A DNA stretch of 64,000 nt from Atopsyche davidsoni (taxonomy: Eukaryota > Arthropoda > Insecta > Trichoptera > Hydrobiosidae), in the NCBI GenBank assembly GCA_022113835.1, contig JAILWY010000015.1, positions 2,108,001 through 2,172,000 on the forward strand. Direction: 5' to 3'. Shown here one piece after another: positions 27,601-47,896 of the stretch. The notes beneath the pieces are model-generated. The model made no database searches. It had not been told where the DNA came from and saw nothing but the letters and a program-made list of their open reading frames with translations. How positions within the stretch are numbered: the first letter of the stretch is position 1; the number at the start of each line of letters is the position of its first letter. The translations under genes and the position numbers were made by a program.

Positions 27601-28330
27601 CATTGTCTGTCTCAGCGATCTTGGAAGCGGTGATAAGCAATGGATGCACGCGGGCAGTCTCTAGCATGGGCTTGATGGTGTGGGTGAATATCTCTACATT
27701 TTCTCTCTTGCTGTACTCTCTTTTCAAAAAATCTACAAAATTGCACGGGTACATGCCATAGAGAGTATGGAAAAGTCCATACAAGCCGAGCTGGAGGTGT
27801 TCCTTGAGACCCTCAAGAGGTTCAGCCGCTCGACTTTCCCAAGAAGCAAGACGTGCAAACACTTCAAAAATTTCTTGAAAGAATGGACTGATGAGTGTAG
27901 GAATCATCGGCAAGAGGGTGATGAGAACCAGGAGAGCACTCATGAGAGGTACCACTTCCTTTTCGGTTCGAAGCACCACTAGCAGCTCTTTAAAGATGGG
28001 ATGCTGCGTGATCTTATGTTGCCACATAGGCTGACGTCGCACAACGTGACCCAATAGACCCAAAGCTCCACATCGCCAATTACCACGCAGTCCTTCCCAG
28101 AGCTTATCGAACAGAAACTTATCGTGAGGTACGGGAACTTTAATCAGAATCTCGATGGACCTTTTGGATCCAGTACTCTGGTAGTATTCGATGAGACCAT
28201 TGACAAGCCAGGAATCCTTGATGGTGTTGAACATGTCAGCGAAACGACTCTTAATGTCCTCTACATCCTTAGGGATGTTGGATTCCAAGATATTGAAAAG
28301 CTCGGCGACCTCTGATGTGGATGGAGACAT
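24680..28330 (-). CDS. TSC1: Hamartin, TSC complex subunit 1
   Basis: Hamartin pairs with tuberin (TSC2) and TBC1D7 to switch off Rheb and so restrain mTORC1, on lysosomal and cytosolic membranes. The 1216-residue frame starts at a true ATG (28328-28330) and is uninterrupted. The N-terminal helical core (about residues 1-260; GALGLLGHVVRRQPMW, LLVLITLLPMIP, GLYGLFHTLYGMYP) is diagnostic. A long Ser/Pro/Gln-rich disordered middle follows. A coiled coil runs from about residue 855 to 1130 (ERRSQKEEIDHLRQQLQLLQ onward), where hamartin binds tuberin and dimerises. Length is close to human TSC1 (1164 aa). The unusual feature is the lack of any intron in 3.65 kb, whereas the vertebrate gene has over 20 exons. 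A 5' UTR intron is possible (acceptor-like ctttcag near 28437-28443, minus strand). Confidence 0.97.
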   Translation of the reverse strand: MSPSTSEVAELFNILESNIPKDVEDIKSRFADMFNTIKDSWLVNGLIEYYQSTGSKRSIEILIKVPVPHDKFLFDKLWEGLRGNWRCGALGLLGHVVRRQPMWQHKITQHPIFKELLVVLRTEKEVVPLMSALLVLITLLPMIPTLISPFFQEIFEVFARLASWESRAAEPLEGLKEHLQLGLYGLFHTLYGMYPCNFVDFLKREYSKRENVEIFTHTIKPMLETARVHPLLITASKIAETDNARWVKMEHHDVLVECRRFSSESTHKQKGGEVDDSSFRSRCGTDVSSLLGTASSHFQTSKSSNSTPNLTESQTLTKTTVTTIPSDPTTVAMISKKCQNLEPGGDRWFSLSEACGAPSTLSAPQTPLPLSVNSFQDTPVSHTPVAQIPISAKQQDSGSPPEAAIEATPENTPIKDTRQRFNYPSSSPVVRALGNRLSQPHQQYQSHQSHLSSSHSQPPSPLKKEPSPLSRMSSVDTSISSDSQEQRKDAYYSHNRLTRVLHDRSQQSTESFSSLIPSPQQKQNSGSPLKKVSLKDCSGSLVPSVPNSPVPLGAAAPISGSTDWPLAKPKPHKDGIPFEVLANKDTINYLISNTVENNKEDKEIIELSKRGEVMRSTTITHDANIIFSEGDVKLLSLSRHQQEVDSQEECDDHWAEDEATCEGEDSQCVDRKHGLHMPHSTSMLAFARRVQRIRFNSQCILEPNPYMASKFSVENNADDKNKHAVRKSTSCPDMKSVSLFDNITFKNGNFKEKVLPDKDLFDIQSALTFENGNMIALDVGKDLKTEETQTVEIWPMSYECLFTDVLKNFCEQNVKVGEILTVEDKNLPTFSPYQQVDKYIEILSQTRSCRDPNERRSQKEEIDHLRQQLQLLQLELLYERHRREVHAVRNRRLLGRSRKNRAAEEQNLALKQQISSIQTELEDMRQQVGKQKQNLHTLEQKYQENNKYWQHQLYVRDSEIMAEQQEKESLVTLLSEQKSISSEASADIQHLRAELFDVTQQLDRANRKSEKGDRLMEYIKRMQREIVMCGEREARYREPLSMPLKTDILVNKITQQYKEQLVNAQATLLSQTSKMDFLQARESELEAMVSSKDMAAQELKKQLRLVKEEYSERLKAVEDKYQSVKRINQRMEAHCLELLQRVPQSPQTISRDLTSGFSPQSSPLSASLASSEGHGPLLASRVDEIRNLQVIVNAHEIIEESTSNSVNNTAFEDDGL

Positions 28331-29433
28331 GATATCTCAGAGGCCGGAATCGTCCGGGATGAGTGTCGATCGTGTTCTTCTCGAACACGGAGCCGAGTAT
28401 TACGAGAAATGTCTTCCCGCTATCTCAGTCTGTACCTGAAAGTGAACACGATTCCGGTTATAAAAAATAATCATTTGAAACCAATCAAATTGCTATTATA
28501 TGAAATTTATATTCGAATAAATGCTCACTTCGATTAAATTAATCATGTGTCTGATAAAATTCGGAGGGCAGCTACTAAAGAAACTAAGGAGATGTCAAAT
28601 GAAATGTCACGAACAAAAGATAATCAACTGCACACAAAAATAAATTTTGTTATGGCAATATTTTGTTCAATTGTGTTAAATGACTACCTACATAAATACT
28701 TCATACCCGTGAAATTGAGTTAATTATGGTATATTCATATAAATATATATATTATTGAACAATATATTTTTCCTATCAGTTCATACGGTAAGAAAACCTT
28801 TTAATCTTTAATGGAAAATAAAACATTAAAAAATATATATTATTTTAAAACAAATATTAATTATTTTGAACATGGTATAAAAGATTAGGGATGCATATAT
28901 AATAAAATAATATAATTTTTTTTACAAAAAAATCCATGTCGCCGAAAGTAATTTACTAAAAAACTTTATGACAGAATTAATTTTGATTTATTGGTTAAAT
29001 CAGATTAAAGTTATAGGTAAAATATAAAATTTATAGTTTATAAATATGTTTAATGTAACATGATGAATATTTTATGTTGTTTACCTGATATTCTTTTGAT
29101 CATATGTTTTATTAACTAGGTAATCGTTTTTAAGATAAAATACTTATAAATAATGGTGTTTGTGAATTTTTATACTTCAGTTTTAATATTTATGCGATTG
29201 GTAGCACTAAAACAATACAAGCATATGATGTCTATGATTAATCTGACGTCTGTCTATGGATTGCAGAAAAAAATAACCTCGAAATCTCTCTAGTTTGGTT
29301 TTTCCGATTTTAAGGATAGCGATCCTAATCAATGAGTTACAAAGACTTTGATTCGAATAAGTAATGAAGCTATGCTAAATAATTAATTAATTTATAATTA
29401 CACTTTATATAATTAAATAAAAAAATTCTCACG
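28331..29433. promoter_or_regulatory. Divergent TSC1/AIF upstream region
   Basis: 1103 bp lie between the TSC1 and AIF start codons, which point away from each other. The first 110 bp next to TSC1 are GC-rich and probably its 5' UTR. The rest is AT-rich with no recognisable element beyond short TA runs. Confidence 0.5.
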
Positions 29434-34768
<5,335 letters not shown>

Positions 34769-35219
34769 ATCAGCGCACATGCAGGTCAGGAGGCAAAAAG
34801 ACATGCCCGGCGCCGTCACGTGTCGTGTTGAAAATACTAATAGTTTTAAGTAAGGGATATCAGTTGGTGGACGCATTTACAACTGAATTTGAAAGCAGGT
34901 AGATATCAATTTTTAAAAATCATCAATCGCATTTAACAATTTTTTTTTTAATGCCGCCATTCCTCTCTGGGTGTAAAATAATAGATTAAATTATATTATG
35001 TTGAAATTTTGAATTTTATTTATTTAAACGTCGAAAATTATAATTATTTTTTTTTACACTTTTTATTTTGATTGTTCTACTTGTACTGATTATGGATGCT
35101 AAGAAAAATAAACTAATGCAAGGTGATTAAAATGATTTTCACAGCTTTTGTAATGTAATTAGTTTTATTGAATGCGAAGAGTATGGATAATGTTGAATGA
35201 TTTTTTGTAAATATGTTAA

Positions 35220-35225
35220 AATAAA
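35220..35225 (+). terminator. Likely AIF poly(A) signal
   Basis: Canonical AATAAA 450 nt after the AIF stop codon, followed within 35 nt by T-rich sequence. Another AATAAA at 35107-35112 is an alternative. Confidence 0.5.
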
Positions 35226-36270
35226 CATAACTTGTATATTTAAGCCTTGCGAAAAATTTTATCCTTTTTTTTTTTAATGAGGTGTCCCTTTTCCCGACAA
35301 CTAATTTCTAGCCTGCGGTTCTCACACGGTGATACTAACCGACTCAATTTATCGCCAAAAATTGTCTTTAGACACTAGACACAAAAAATAACTCGGATTG
35401 ACTTTGTTGCTTATTTATTTTTATTTACAATAGTTCGTTTTTTTTTCTTCTTGAATCGGAGTCTCTGAATTGCCCAAACAAGTTTTTTCACAATATCAAA
35501 ACTGAAAGACTAAAAGCTGTCACATGTTGCATTAACCTTCCATAATTAACTATGTGTGGTCTTGGTTAAATTAAAATTAATAGTTTGATAGCTAAATTAG
35601 GTTTTAAAAACAACCAATGTGGTACTACACGATAAAAAAATCCAAACAACATAACATAGGATATTCGGCTCAAAAAATACACATTACCATGAATTTACAT
35701 ACAAGTCTTATACCGTGCGAGTTTTTATTTTATTTAATGTGATTGAAGTTATTATGTAAATAAGGAACTTTAGATGTTCCCAGCATGTCTGAGAATTTCA
35801 CCACCGTGAAATAAATATTACGCCTTAGAGTTGTTTGGGTGATTTAAAGACTTACCTTGTTTTAATTGCAATGATATACAAGAGAAGCGTAAACTGGAAG
35901 ACGTAGCACAAAAAAAATACAATTTATTAGAATTAAATAGAAGAGATGTTCTTTTCAAGCAATAATATAATCAATATCCTTACTGTTGTTAATTAGTTTT
36001 ATGAATACCTCTTTGTTACTATGTCAATAATTTTGCATTAGGTGTAAAAATTAGAAATAGGTATTATAGATCGAAATGCAAGCTTCATTTTGTATTGTAG
36101 CTGAAATGAATGTTTAAAAATACAAACAATCCTTTACATTCCTGAGCATGGGAAGTTGACTGTGAAGAGTTTTTAAAATTGCAATCAATATAAAAAATAT
36201 ATATATATTTTAACATACACACGTGATTGTGTAGAAATTTTAAGTTACCTTGAATATTAAATGTGTTTGT

Positions 36271-36410
36271 AGGTTTTCGCGGCCGTGTTTATTATAAACA
36301 TTCAGTTCTTGGGGGGTTGTCGCGTTCGACGTTTCGATCCCGAAACTGGGGTCTATCTTCAAACCCTGAAGATGGCACCAGTACCGAAGCTGAAGCGTCA
36401 GAACATTAAA
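36271..36410 (+). repeat. Dispersed repeat 3' end with 'gaagatggcaccag' motif
   Basis: It begins aggttttcgcggccgtg and contains gttcgacgtttcgatcccga, then ccctgaagatggcaccagta and ccgaagctgaagcgtcag, ending in an A-rich tail. Related motifs occur near 9155-9200 and 21995-22015. The pattern of paired 'cgaaacg' and 'gaagatg' motifs followed by poly-A resembles 3' ends of non-LTR or Penelope-like retroelements, but no reverse transcriptase is present, so the class is inferred. Confidence 0.45.
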
Positions 36411-37492
36411 TAAAAAAAAAACAGCCTAGTACCCAATTACCGAGTATTTGTTGTTACATTAAATGTTTAACATTTTTTCCTATATTGTATTGTTCTGTTT
36501 TATTATATATTTCCGTCTTATTTTTTATATACTTTAATGTGGTGTGGTATTGCATATAATAAAATTAACTAAATAAATTATTGTTATTTTGTTTTAAATT
36601 TGAATTGAAAGTTGTATTTTTGCTTCTTTTTAAATATTATATTCATTTATTATTTTTATATGTTCACATAGTTTTACTAATTATCTCCATTCAGGTTTAC
36701 CCGCCCTCATTCTGAGTGATTTCAGTGAACGATGATCAACTAACTAGTTGCCAAATACGTACAAGGATTGAATAAAACATATTTTTTCCGATTAGAAATT
36801 TAGATCATCCTATTGAAAATAAGATAGTAATAAAACATTTTTTTGTTTTGACAATTTACACTTGGCAAATTATTTATGCAATCTGTGTCACATTAATCAG
36901 TTTTATAATTTGATAATTGATATTTGACTTTCAAATAAAATAAAAATATATAAATAATTATCCAAAAGAGCACAGTATAATAAAATTGCATAAAACCAAC
37001 TGTTTTGGGTTATTTATCATTTTTTTTTTAGAAAAATCTTGAGCCCAAATACTAAACTGATTTTTTTGAAAAAAAAAAAACGAATTCCTTGTGCAATCAT
37101 TATATTTTTTATTTGTAGTAAACGATTTTAGGCAAGCTATAAGGTTCAAAAAATGTCACAACCCTCAATACAGTACAAAATGAGCAGCAACAGCTAGTTG
37201 AAGTTAAATTAACATTTTGGACTGTAATTAATGTAGAAATATAATATTTATGAAATAACACACAATGTTTTATTACTTCGGTAGTTTCTAGAAACATTCA
37301 GACATCAAGAGCAACCTTTTTCTTGCAATAAAATTTCTCAACTTCATTTCATCCCGTTAATAAGTATAATATGTAGTTTTGTTATTATTGCCTTATAACT
37401 TTTAATTTGTGTGAACAAATAAGACGGATATTAGAGTGTATTTCTGACCTATCACACCATGTCATTTTAAGATGTCATTATTCAAACAAAGT

Positions 37493-38682
37493 ACACCCAT
37501 ACCTCGCTTTACGGCCTAGATACGTTCCACGAAACTTGGCCGCTAAGCGAAAAGCCGTATAAGGAATCAATTATTCTAATACAAATTCAATGGGATCGGT
37601 TCCAAATTTGTTAAATATGTAACACTTTTTACACATTCTGACCATATTTTTTTCTAAACATGGTTCATTGTTGTTAATTTTAATTCCTTCCATGATTCAC
37701 TGATGCTGTCAACAGCATCAGTGAAATATTGTCTCGCAAATATTTTTTCACTTCTGTACAAAAGTGACTTTTGAACCAATCCTCAAAAGTAGCTTTAGTC
37801 ATCCAAGCTTTCTTGTTGGATTTCCATATGACGGGTAATTGATTTTTATTTAGTCCTTCAAGAGGCCTTGGATTTTCGGACAAATATACTAAAAGTGGTT
37901 TTAGCTTAAAATCACCCGCGGCATTTGCACCAAGTAGCAAAGTTAATCGTTCTTTAGACACCTTATAACCAGGCGCAGATTTTTCGGTTTTTGAAATGTA
38001 CGTGCGATCAGGCATTCGCTTCCAATAAAGCCCTGTTTCGTCTACGCTAAACACTTATTCAGGTTTATAACCACCTCTTTCAATAATTCCCTTTAAAATT
38101 TTGGGATATTCCTTAGATGCGGCCTCATCGGCGCTAGCTGCTTCACCTTTTATTTTCAAATGCAATGCAAATTAAATTTTTTTTTTAATTTTTCAAACCA
38201 TCCTCGGCTTGCTTGGAATCTGACATTTTCAGCAGATTCATCGATATCTCCATTCTTCAAATTTTCTAAAATACTTAAAGCTTTTTCCTGGATAGTCATT
38301 TGACTCATTGGCATTCTCCTTTTGTTACTGTCCTCAATCCATATAATCAATAGTTAAAATAAGTTTAATAAAAAAATACATATTAAATTTTTTAAATTTG
38401 TACATACATACATATGTACTTACGTACCAAAAATGTCCCTAATTATTTCCAATTTTTCCAGTTAATGTGTAACAATCAGTAATAAATATGTACATAAAAC
38501 ACTCAGACAAGTCTAAACCAGCCGCTGTATGAGCACACACTGAATAACGCTCGTAAACAAAATAACATCGAAAAAAAGTTTTTTTGGCCGTTATAGCGAA
38601 ACATTTTAGGCCGTATATTGAAAAAGTGCCTTAATTGAAAAGGGCCGTTATAGCGAAAGGTCGTATAGCGAGGTATGGGTGT
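37493..38682 (-). mobile_element. Broken Tigger/pogo-type transposon
   Basis: Terminal inverted repeats acacccatacctcgct (left) and agcgaggtatgggtgt (right) match over 16 bases; 'catacctcg' is characteristic of Tigger elements, and a TA-like target is present but blurred. On the minus strand a Tc5/CENP-B-type DNA-binding segment (38156-38350, ASRGWFEKLKKKF) and a DDE_1 segment (37680-38054, VFSVDETGLYWKRMPDRTY) remain. Between them lie a frameshift near 38165 and an in-frame TAA just before VFSVDETG. The frame dies after KKYLRDN, before the second catalytic Asp, and only about 190 bp remain to the end, so the C-terminal half is deleted. The element is inactive. Confidence 0.85.
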
Positions 38683-40526
38683 TATGTGTACAGAATAAAT
38701 AGATCTTTCAATATAACACATCGAATGGGTTAAAAAAGTGTTGTGGAAGAGGGTTTGATTTTTTTCATTTATGTATATTTATTAAATTAGACTATTTGAT
38801 TACAGTTTTATATATTTTATTTTCATATCAAAACTGATACACAAATTAAAATTCTGTAAAATTTACTATTTCATAAGTTCTTAGCTAGAATTTATTTTTG
38901 TGCAAATAAAGTCATCGTACATAATAACAACGCTTATTTACAAGAAAATTGAACACCTGATGAAACAGCGGGCGATTACATTTAGTAACTTGCTTTGTGG
39001 ATATCTTCATTAAAATTATTTTTTAGTGAGTAAAGATATTTCATATTTGCCTATGCAATCATGGATTAATATAAAATACTTTTTTTTTACATTTGGAGGT
39101 AGAAATTTCATATCAAATCACACGTCTTTGTCCAAACGAAACAACTCCTCTTCTCAAATATCATTCCAAATTATTTCATTTTTCCAACACGGCTCTAGCA
39201 AAATCATTTTTATTTTAAATAACACAATAATCAATAGGATTGAAATTAAAAAGTGTAAATTAAAAATAACATCTGGGAATAGAAAAATAATTATTTGTTA
39301 GTCCGAAACCTTAAAAAAATAAATTGACTAAAATTAAATAATATCATTGCGAATCTTTCAGGGTAAAGATGACATTTAGATTTTTATAAAAAAAAAACTA
39401 ATACTGCAAATGATAAAGCATATCATAATATGTAAAACAGAAATTTTAGAAGCTGTAAAAAGCACCGAGAGGCCGACGTATTTTAATTGTGATTACCGAA
39501 TCATTAAATTTATCAATTAACTTGGGCGTCAATCGTTTTACAAATCTCCTTTAAGGCGTAAAAATTATATGATTGAGAAGATTCTGCATGAGATACCGCT
39601 TTTGATAATTTAAAATGAAGGTAGCAATAATTAATTTGTTATATATGAAGTAATGCTTTATCATCGGCAACATGTAAAATCAATCGAATATAAATAAACA
39701 ATAATATAACTATTTAAAACAGGAAAAAAAAAAAAATAATATCAACAAAATATGTAAATTTAATTTTATAGCACATGCCCTTCCAATAAATGTTTAACAT
39801 TTGCGCCCTCTTATATACACAGTGTTACAAAAGTCATGGTATCAACCAAAAGGGGGAGATCGGAAATCACCTTAATCAAATATAACTTAAATACGAAGTA
39901 CAACTTAATCAAAGCTACAAAATTCAACATATTAATCAGTTTATTTTTTTAATACTTATAAAAGATATTTATTATTCACGCCGCCGGAAAATATTGTTAT
40001 TTTAAGTTTATTGCATTTTTTATTTCGTGATCTAAAAATGTCCCCTTTTGAGCCGTGACACAACGTTTGATACACCTTGTAAAATCGCCGAGTCAAGTGC
40101 CACCGAGTCTACTGCGGCCCAAGTCAGACAGGCATAAAGATGATGATGTGGCCATGCATATCTTGTTTACAGCATTGCTGTAGAGAAAATGGACAGTACG
40201 AAAAAAAAAACTAATTATAACTTATCGTCTTACCACATCTCTGATAGAACAACTTGTTATGCACAAAGCTGTTTTTACCACCGACCTTGGCAACGTACAC
40301 TCGGTGTAATTTCACAAAGCGATCAAAAGTAAGAAGGCGAGTCCTAAATACGGATGTTAAATAATTTACACTTTAGTTTTACGAATTATATTAAATATAC
40401 ATCTAACATGTTTTCGCCCTTCGTTTTAAGGCAACTTGAGTTAGAATTAATCTACAAAAGATTTGAATAAATACATTACAGACTAAAAATAATATTATAA
40501 TAAGAATTACAATTTTCAATGTCGGA

Positions 40527-41060
40527 GTTTGTACACGCCATTAGGTTTCTTGGTATATATTTCAAAAACTTTAATCCAAAATATTGAATTTGAAAAACTT
40601 AATGGTGTTTCCATACAATCTTATTACTACCATGACTACCATGACTGTGTTCACACCATTAGATTTCTCTCAATATTTTAATATATATTTTGAATACTTC
40701 TTTTAATAATGTCTCCGAAATATTGAAATGGCATTCGGATATCAAAAGCCTTGTGGCAGATCTATCGCAATCAAACATGCTACAATGAATGTGTACACGT
40801 TAAAGTCTCTTAACCTAATAGTGTTTTCACACTATCTCACAAACATCCGGCAGGTCTATCATTGCCAAACACTACTGTGAGTGTGAACACACCTTTAGGT
40901 TTCTCACATTATTTAAAGTCTCTAAACCTAATAATGTCTCCATACTATCGTACAAATATCTGGTGGATCTTTCACGATCACGTATGCTACCATGAATGAG
41001 TACACACCATTAAGTTTCTTTAGAATTCCTTTAGTCTCTAAACCTAATGGTGTATCCACA
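40527..41060. repeat. Diverged tandem array with inverted motifs
   Basis: A motif like gtgNacaccattaggtttct recurs near 40530, 40648, 40792, 40883 and 41001, at spacings of about 90-145 bp. Each is followed by 'tctctaaacctaatggtgt', whose last part is the reverse complement of the first, and by 'ca.actatc...acaaatatctgg.ggatct.tcacgatca...atgctac.atgaatg'. Each unit can therefore fold on itself or on its neighbour. No frame is open across units. The origin is unknown. Confidence 0.65.
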
Positions 41061-43299
41061 TATGGTGCATGCTATTGATGGATCTCTTGTGGTGAATTTC
41101 TACCACACACACAACCGGAGGATGTACAATGTCAAGTATTATCTAACATGAACCGTAAACTTACGCACATCGATTACAGTTCCAAGTCTGCTATTGTGTG
41201 ATAGGAAATCTGTATTAAAAAAAAAATTTGTTGAATCTAATGCAGTTTTAAGACGGAGGCTCTGATACTCGTCTACGATGAAAAAAATGTTTGGCTTATG
41301 AGTATAAGTGCGATGTCACACCGTGTATTTTTGCTGATTCCCGTTGTAATTTCCCTCTCGTCTCCCTTTAAAAAATAATCTTTTAAAATTATCGTTAGTT
41401 TTAATAGTTTATAGAAATATTGGTCTTGTAAATCAAAGTTAAGAAAATTCTTTTAAAACTTCAGTCTAAATAATAAATTATTTATATAATACACAAACAC
41501 GCTTTTTGTATTACAGCTGTTTGTTAGCGTCGTTGGACTTACGAAATAACTTGACGATTTTATATTTATGCACCGAAGGAATAATGTATCAAACATTCTG
41601 CATACAAATTATTTTTATCGATGCTTTACTTTTTCTCGGATAAATAGTCAAAAATCATGTTTTAAGACAGATAGAACCTTCAACAAACTTGTAATTTGGA
41701 TAGCACCTGTTATCGTAAACTTCAAGATTTTTTTTCAGGATCAGTAAAAATGCATGCGTGTGACGACATAATCGAGTAAGAATTCGACAAATCTACCATT
41801 TTGACCATGAAGTATACTACTTGTCTCATATTTAAAGTTATATTTGATTTTTAATCAATTATTAAATAACCCGATAGGTTCACAAGGATGTGTTTGCATT
41901 CGATCTTCGATGGGAAACCTGTTGTAAATAATATTAATGGAAGTTCTAAGTACAAGAGATTTATTCATGAGTCGTTATTTCTTCTTATCAGTTAACTAAT
42001 CATTTGCTAAAATTTTATTTCTGAATGTGAAAATATTGTCATTATTTTAGAAAATGTTGACCTGTCGAAACCATGTACGTCTAAGCTTAAATGGCAGTGT
42101 CATTCAGTGCTCTTAAAAACCATTTATTCCACTGAAATAATAGTCGTAACTTTAAAAACCTTTACCACAAAGGTCATAAATTTCTGATAATATGTTCTAC
42201 CAAACAATTCATAAAGTTTTTACCTGATAGGTCAGAAATTTTACCTCAAAAATGACCATGAAAATGTATAACGACTTTAAGAGTAGCTTTCACAATTGCA
42301 TTGGAATAAATGTCTTTATAGTACAACAGATTGTCTTATGAGGACGGCAGATAAAAAAAACACCCTTAGTGGTGTTACAATATAAGCAAGGCATCACTTT
42401 AAACAGCACTTATGTGACGTCTTTCTCTGTTTTTAATAATTTATCTTGATATAAAATTTAACCTTGCCGCGCAGCTGTGTCTCCTTAAGTGACACGGTGA
42501 AAAAGTATTCGATTGCAAAAATAAATAATAAATACAATTATTAATGCGATCGTCAAGCAACGGAATCCGGTATGAACACATTTTATCAGAATCATAAAGA
42601 AACTCTCAAAAGAAAAATAATATTGTAATATTGAAAGAACGTATTTAGAAAAATAGGAAGAAGAAAGAAATTGAGCAAATCTTCTATTAAGGATTCATCG
42701 CGTGTTAAGTAAGAAGTCTAATTAATTTAATACTTCTCTAACAATTTTACAAAACGAATCATACGTTAGTAATTATTTACAATCACTTGGGTAGCTCTTT
42801 TTTAATTTTTGGCAAATCTAAAAAATGTTTTGAACTAATTTATAATAAATTTAAATGAATTTTTTTTTTAACAAAATATGTACACTATCGAACAATTTTT
42901 TTCACTCACGTCCAATTAACAAATTATAACTAATATTTCGTCTGCTTATATAAAAATAATATTCTAAAAAATACTAACCCTCCACTCGTAATATCATTAT
43001 TTACGTCAGGTCAGATATATGCTGGATTTTGATTTTAAAACACCCATGAAACGGAAATAATAACTAAAAATAAACAAGTGACGGACAGAATAAAATATGT
43101 GCATGCAAATATTATTTTCTGTGACTGTCGCGGATTCTGCCAGCAAGAAATCACAGAATATATTCTAATCAAAAATCTTCAATGCTTTATAGCAATAATT
43201 GCATTGATCAAAGCGTCAAAGCCAAAAAAAAACATAAGTGATTTTACACGCAGTTTTAGCAATAAGAATTATTAAAAAAATATATCGATTCACAAAAAA

Positions 43300-43395
43300 A
43301 TCCCGAGCCTTTATGGCTATCGTTGCGCAATACTCTACCAATTGAGTGTACCGGGTCGGGAAAGCCGTGGTTTCCAATCCCGCCAGTTTTTTCTC
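43300..43395 (-). repeat. tRNA-like SINE fragment
   Basis: On the minus strand cactcaattggtagagtat resembles the D-arm/A-box of a tRNA (10 of 11 A-box positions). The downstream B-box match (ggctcgggatt) is weak and no acceptor stem pairs, so this is a SINE piece or tRNA relic and not a functional tRNA. Confidence 0.35.
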
Positions 43396-44789
43396 GACAC
43401 AGTACTTTTAAAGCATAATCCAGCATTAGACTAACGGTTGACAACTGTGGATGTACCCTAACCTATGGCAGTATGTTAAACCTGCGTTGCAGATGAAATT
43501 ATATTACAGGTAGAGGGTTAAGTCATATTTAGACGCTTATATTATTTCATTGTATAGTGTCGAACGATCTATGTTGTGTGATCTATATCTGGTAAAAGGA
43601 CCCATTTGATGATAAAACATATGTATAAAAACAACTAGGAATGGATAGATCACAAAAAAATTTATAACTCTCACAGGGTATTGATATAAAGCCGCAAGAA
43701 AGGTAGTTCGGCAAACCAGCAGATCACAAATCGTCAATAAATATAAGATTTATTACTAAATACTGGAGTAATACTTTGTATTTCGTGGTAATCCTGAAAT
43801 ACTGTCATAGGTCATAATTTTTGCCTCGCAAAATTTGGTCACTCGGATCAGAGCATTATTTAACATTTCAAAGACACGCAACCAGGATAGATTGACGGAG
43901 TAAATCAAAGCGATAGCATCTTGACATTTTGCTGGTCATAGCAAACTACCTCTCTATTGTCTTGATTCTGGTGATTTGTGTAGCGCTACAGAACTATAAA
44001 AAAATTATGCAGCATATCTTGATATTTACAAAGCTAATAGAGTAAATGTGTAATTTATAAAAAAAAAATTAAGGCTCCCTACCATTAAACCACATTTTGA
44101 TTTTATAACAAGTTTAAGCAAAAATCATTTAAAAATCATTATTGATCAAAATGTAACTCGTATGTAATTCGTAACTGAATTTTTCAGTATGCTAAAACCG
44201 TCTTGTGCAGAGAAGACTAAGTAAACCATGTATCGATGATGCTATAGACCAAAAAGCTGTAAAGCTATAAATAATGCTATGGTACAACTATAACGTCTTT
44301 ATACCATGTTTTACCGAAATATCTTTACACGAGACATTAAAAAATATATCTAAAAAAAACTGCATCACTTTTGTTATGTTTAGCACCGAGATAAAAGTTC
44401 CGTTGCATTTATAATAACCATTGATTTAGCTAGCTTAGAATATCTGCACCTAGAATAAATCAGCATTTAGGTTTAGTTTTTAAGGTATATGAATAATCTC
44501 AGCTAAACTAAATGCTGCCGCAGCAACATCTCGAGTGCCGTGCCGTGTTTTATGAAAAGTAAAAATCACATAATTTATTTATCTGCTAATGTATATACAG
44601 AGCCGCATTTTTTTACGAGTGATAATTAAAAGATTAAAATTATAGATAACGCATCTGAAGCGCTACTCAAATCAACCAGTAAAATAAAAATAAATTATAT
44701 TATGAGTTCAAACGATGCTTTTGCTGAGTCAGCGTCACTTGGTGTGCACGGAGATTGTCAGAATGGTCGGTGCAGCGCAGGGCACCATG

Positions 44790-47896
<3,107 letters not shown>

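Larger units (their letters stand above)
34769..37492. other. AIF 3' UTR and gene-less region
   Basis: The AIF 3' UTR probably runs to about 35245. The rest is AT-rich. The one recognisable item is the GC-richer repeat at 36271-36410. No other gene is seen. Confidence 0.5.
38683..44789. other. 6-kb gene-less region
   Basis: No coding exon is recognised on either strand. It holds the diverged array at 40527-41060, a SINE-like fragment at 43300-43395, and AT-rich single-copy-looking DNA. A possible RNF121 poly(A) signal (AATAAA on the minus strand) is at 44574-44579, about 210 nt past the RNF121 stop. Confidence 0.5.

Noticed and set aside
24708..28439. Several 60-131-codon frames antisense to TSC1
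   Set aside because: They are shadows of the TSC1 coding exon in other frames.
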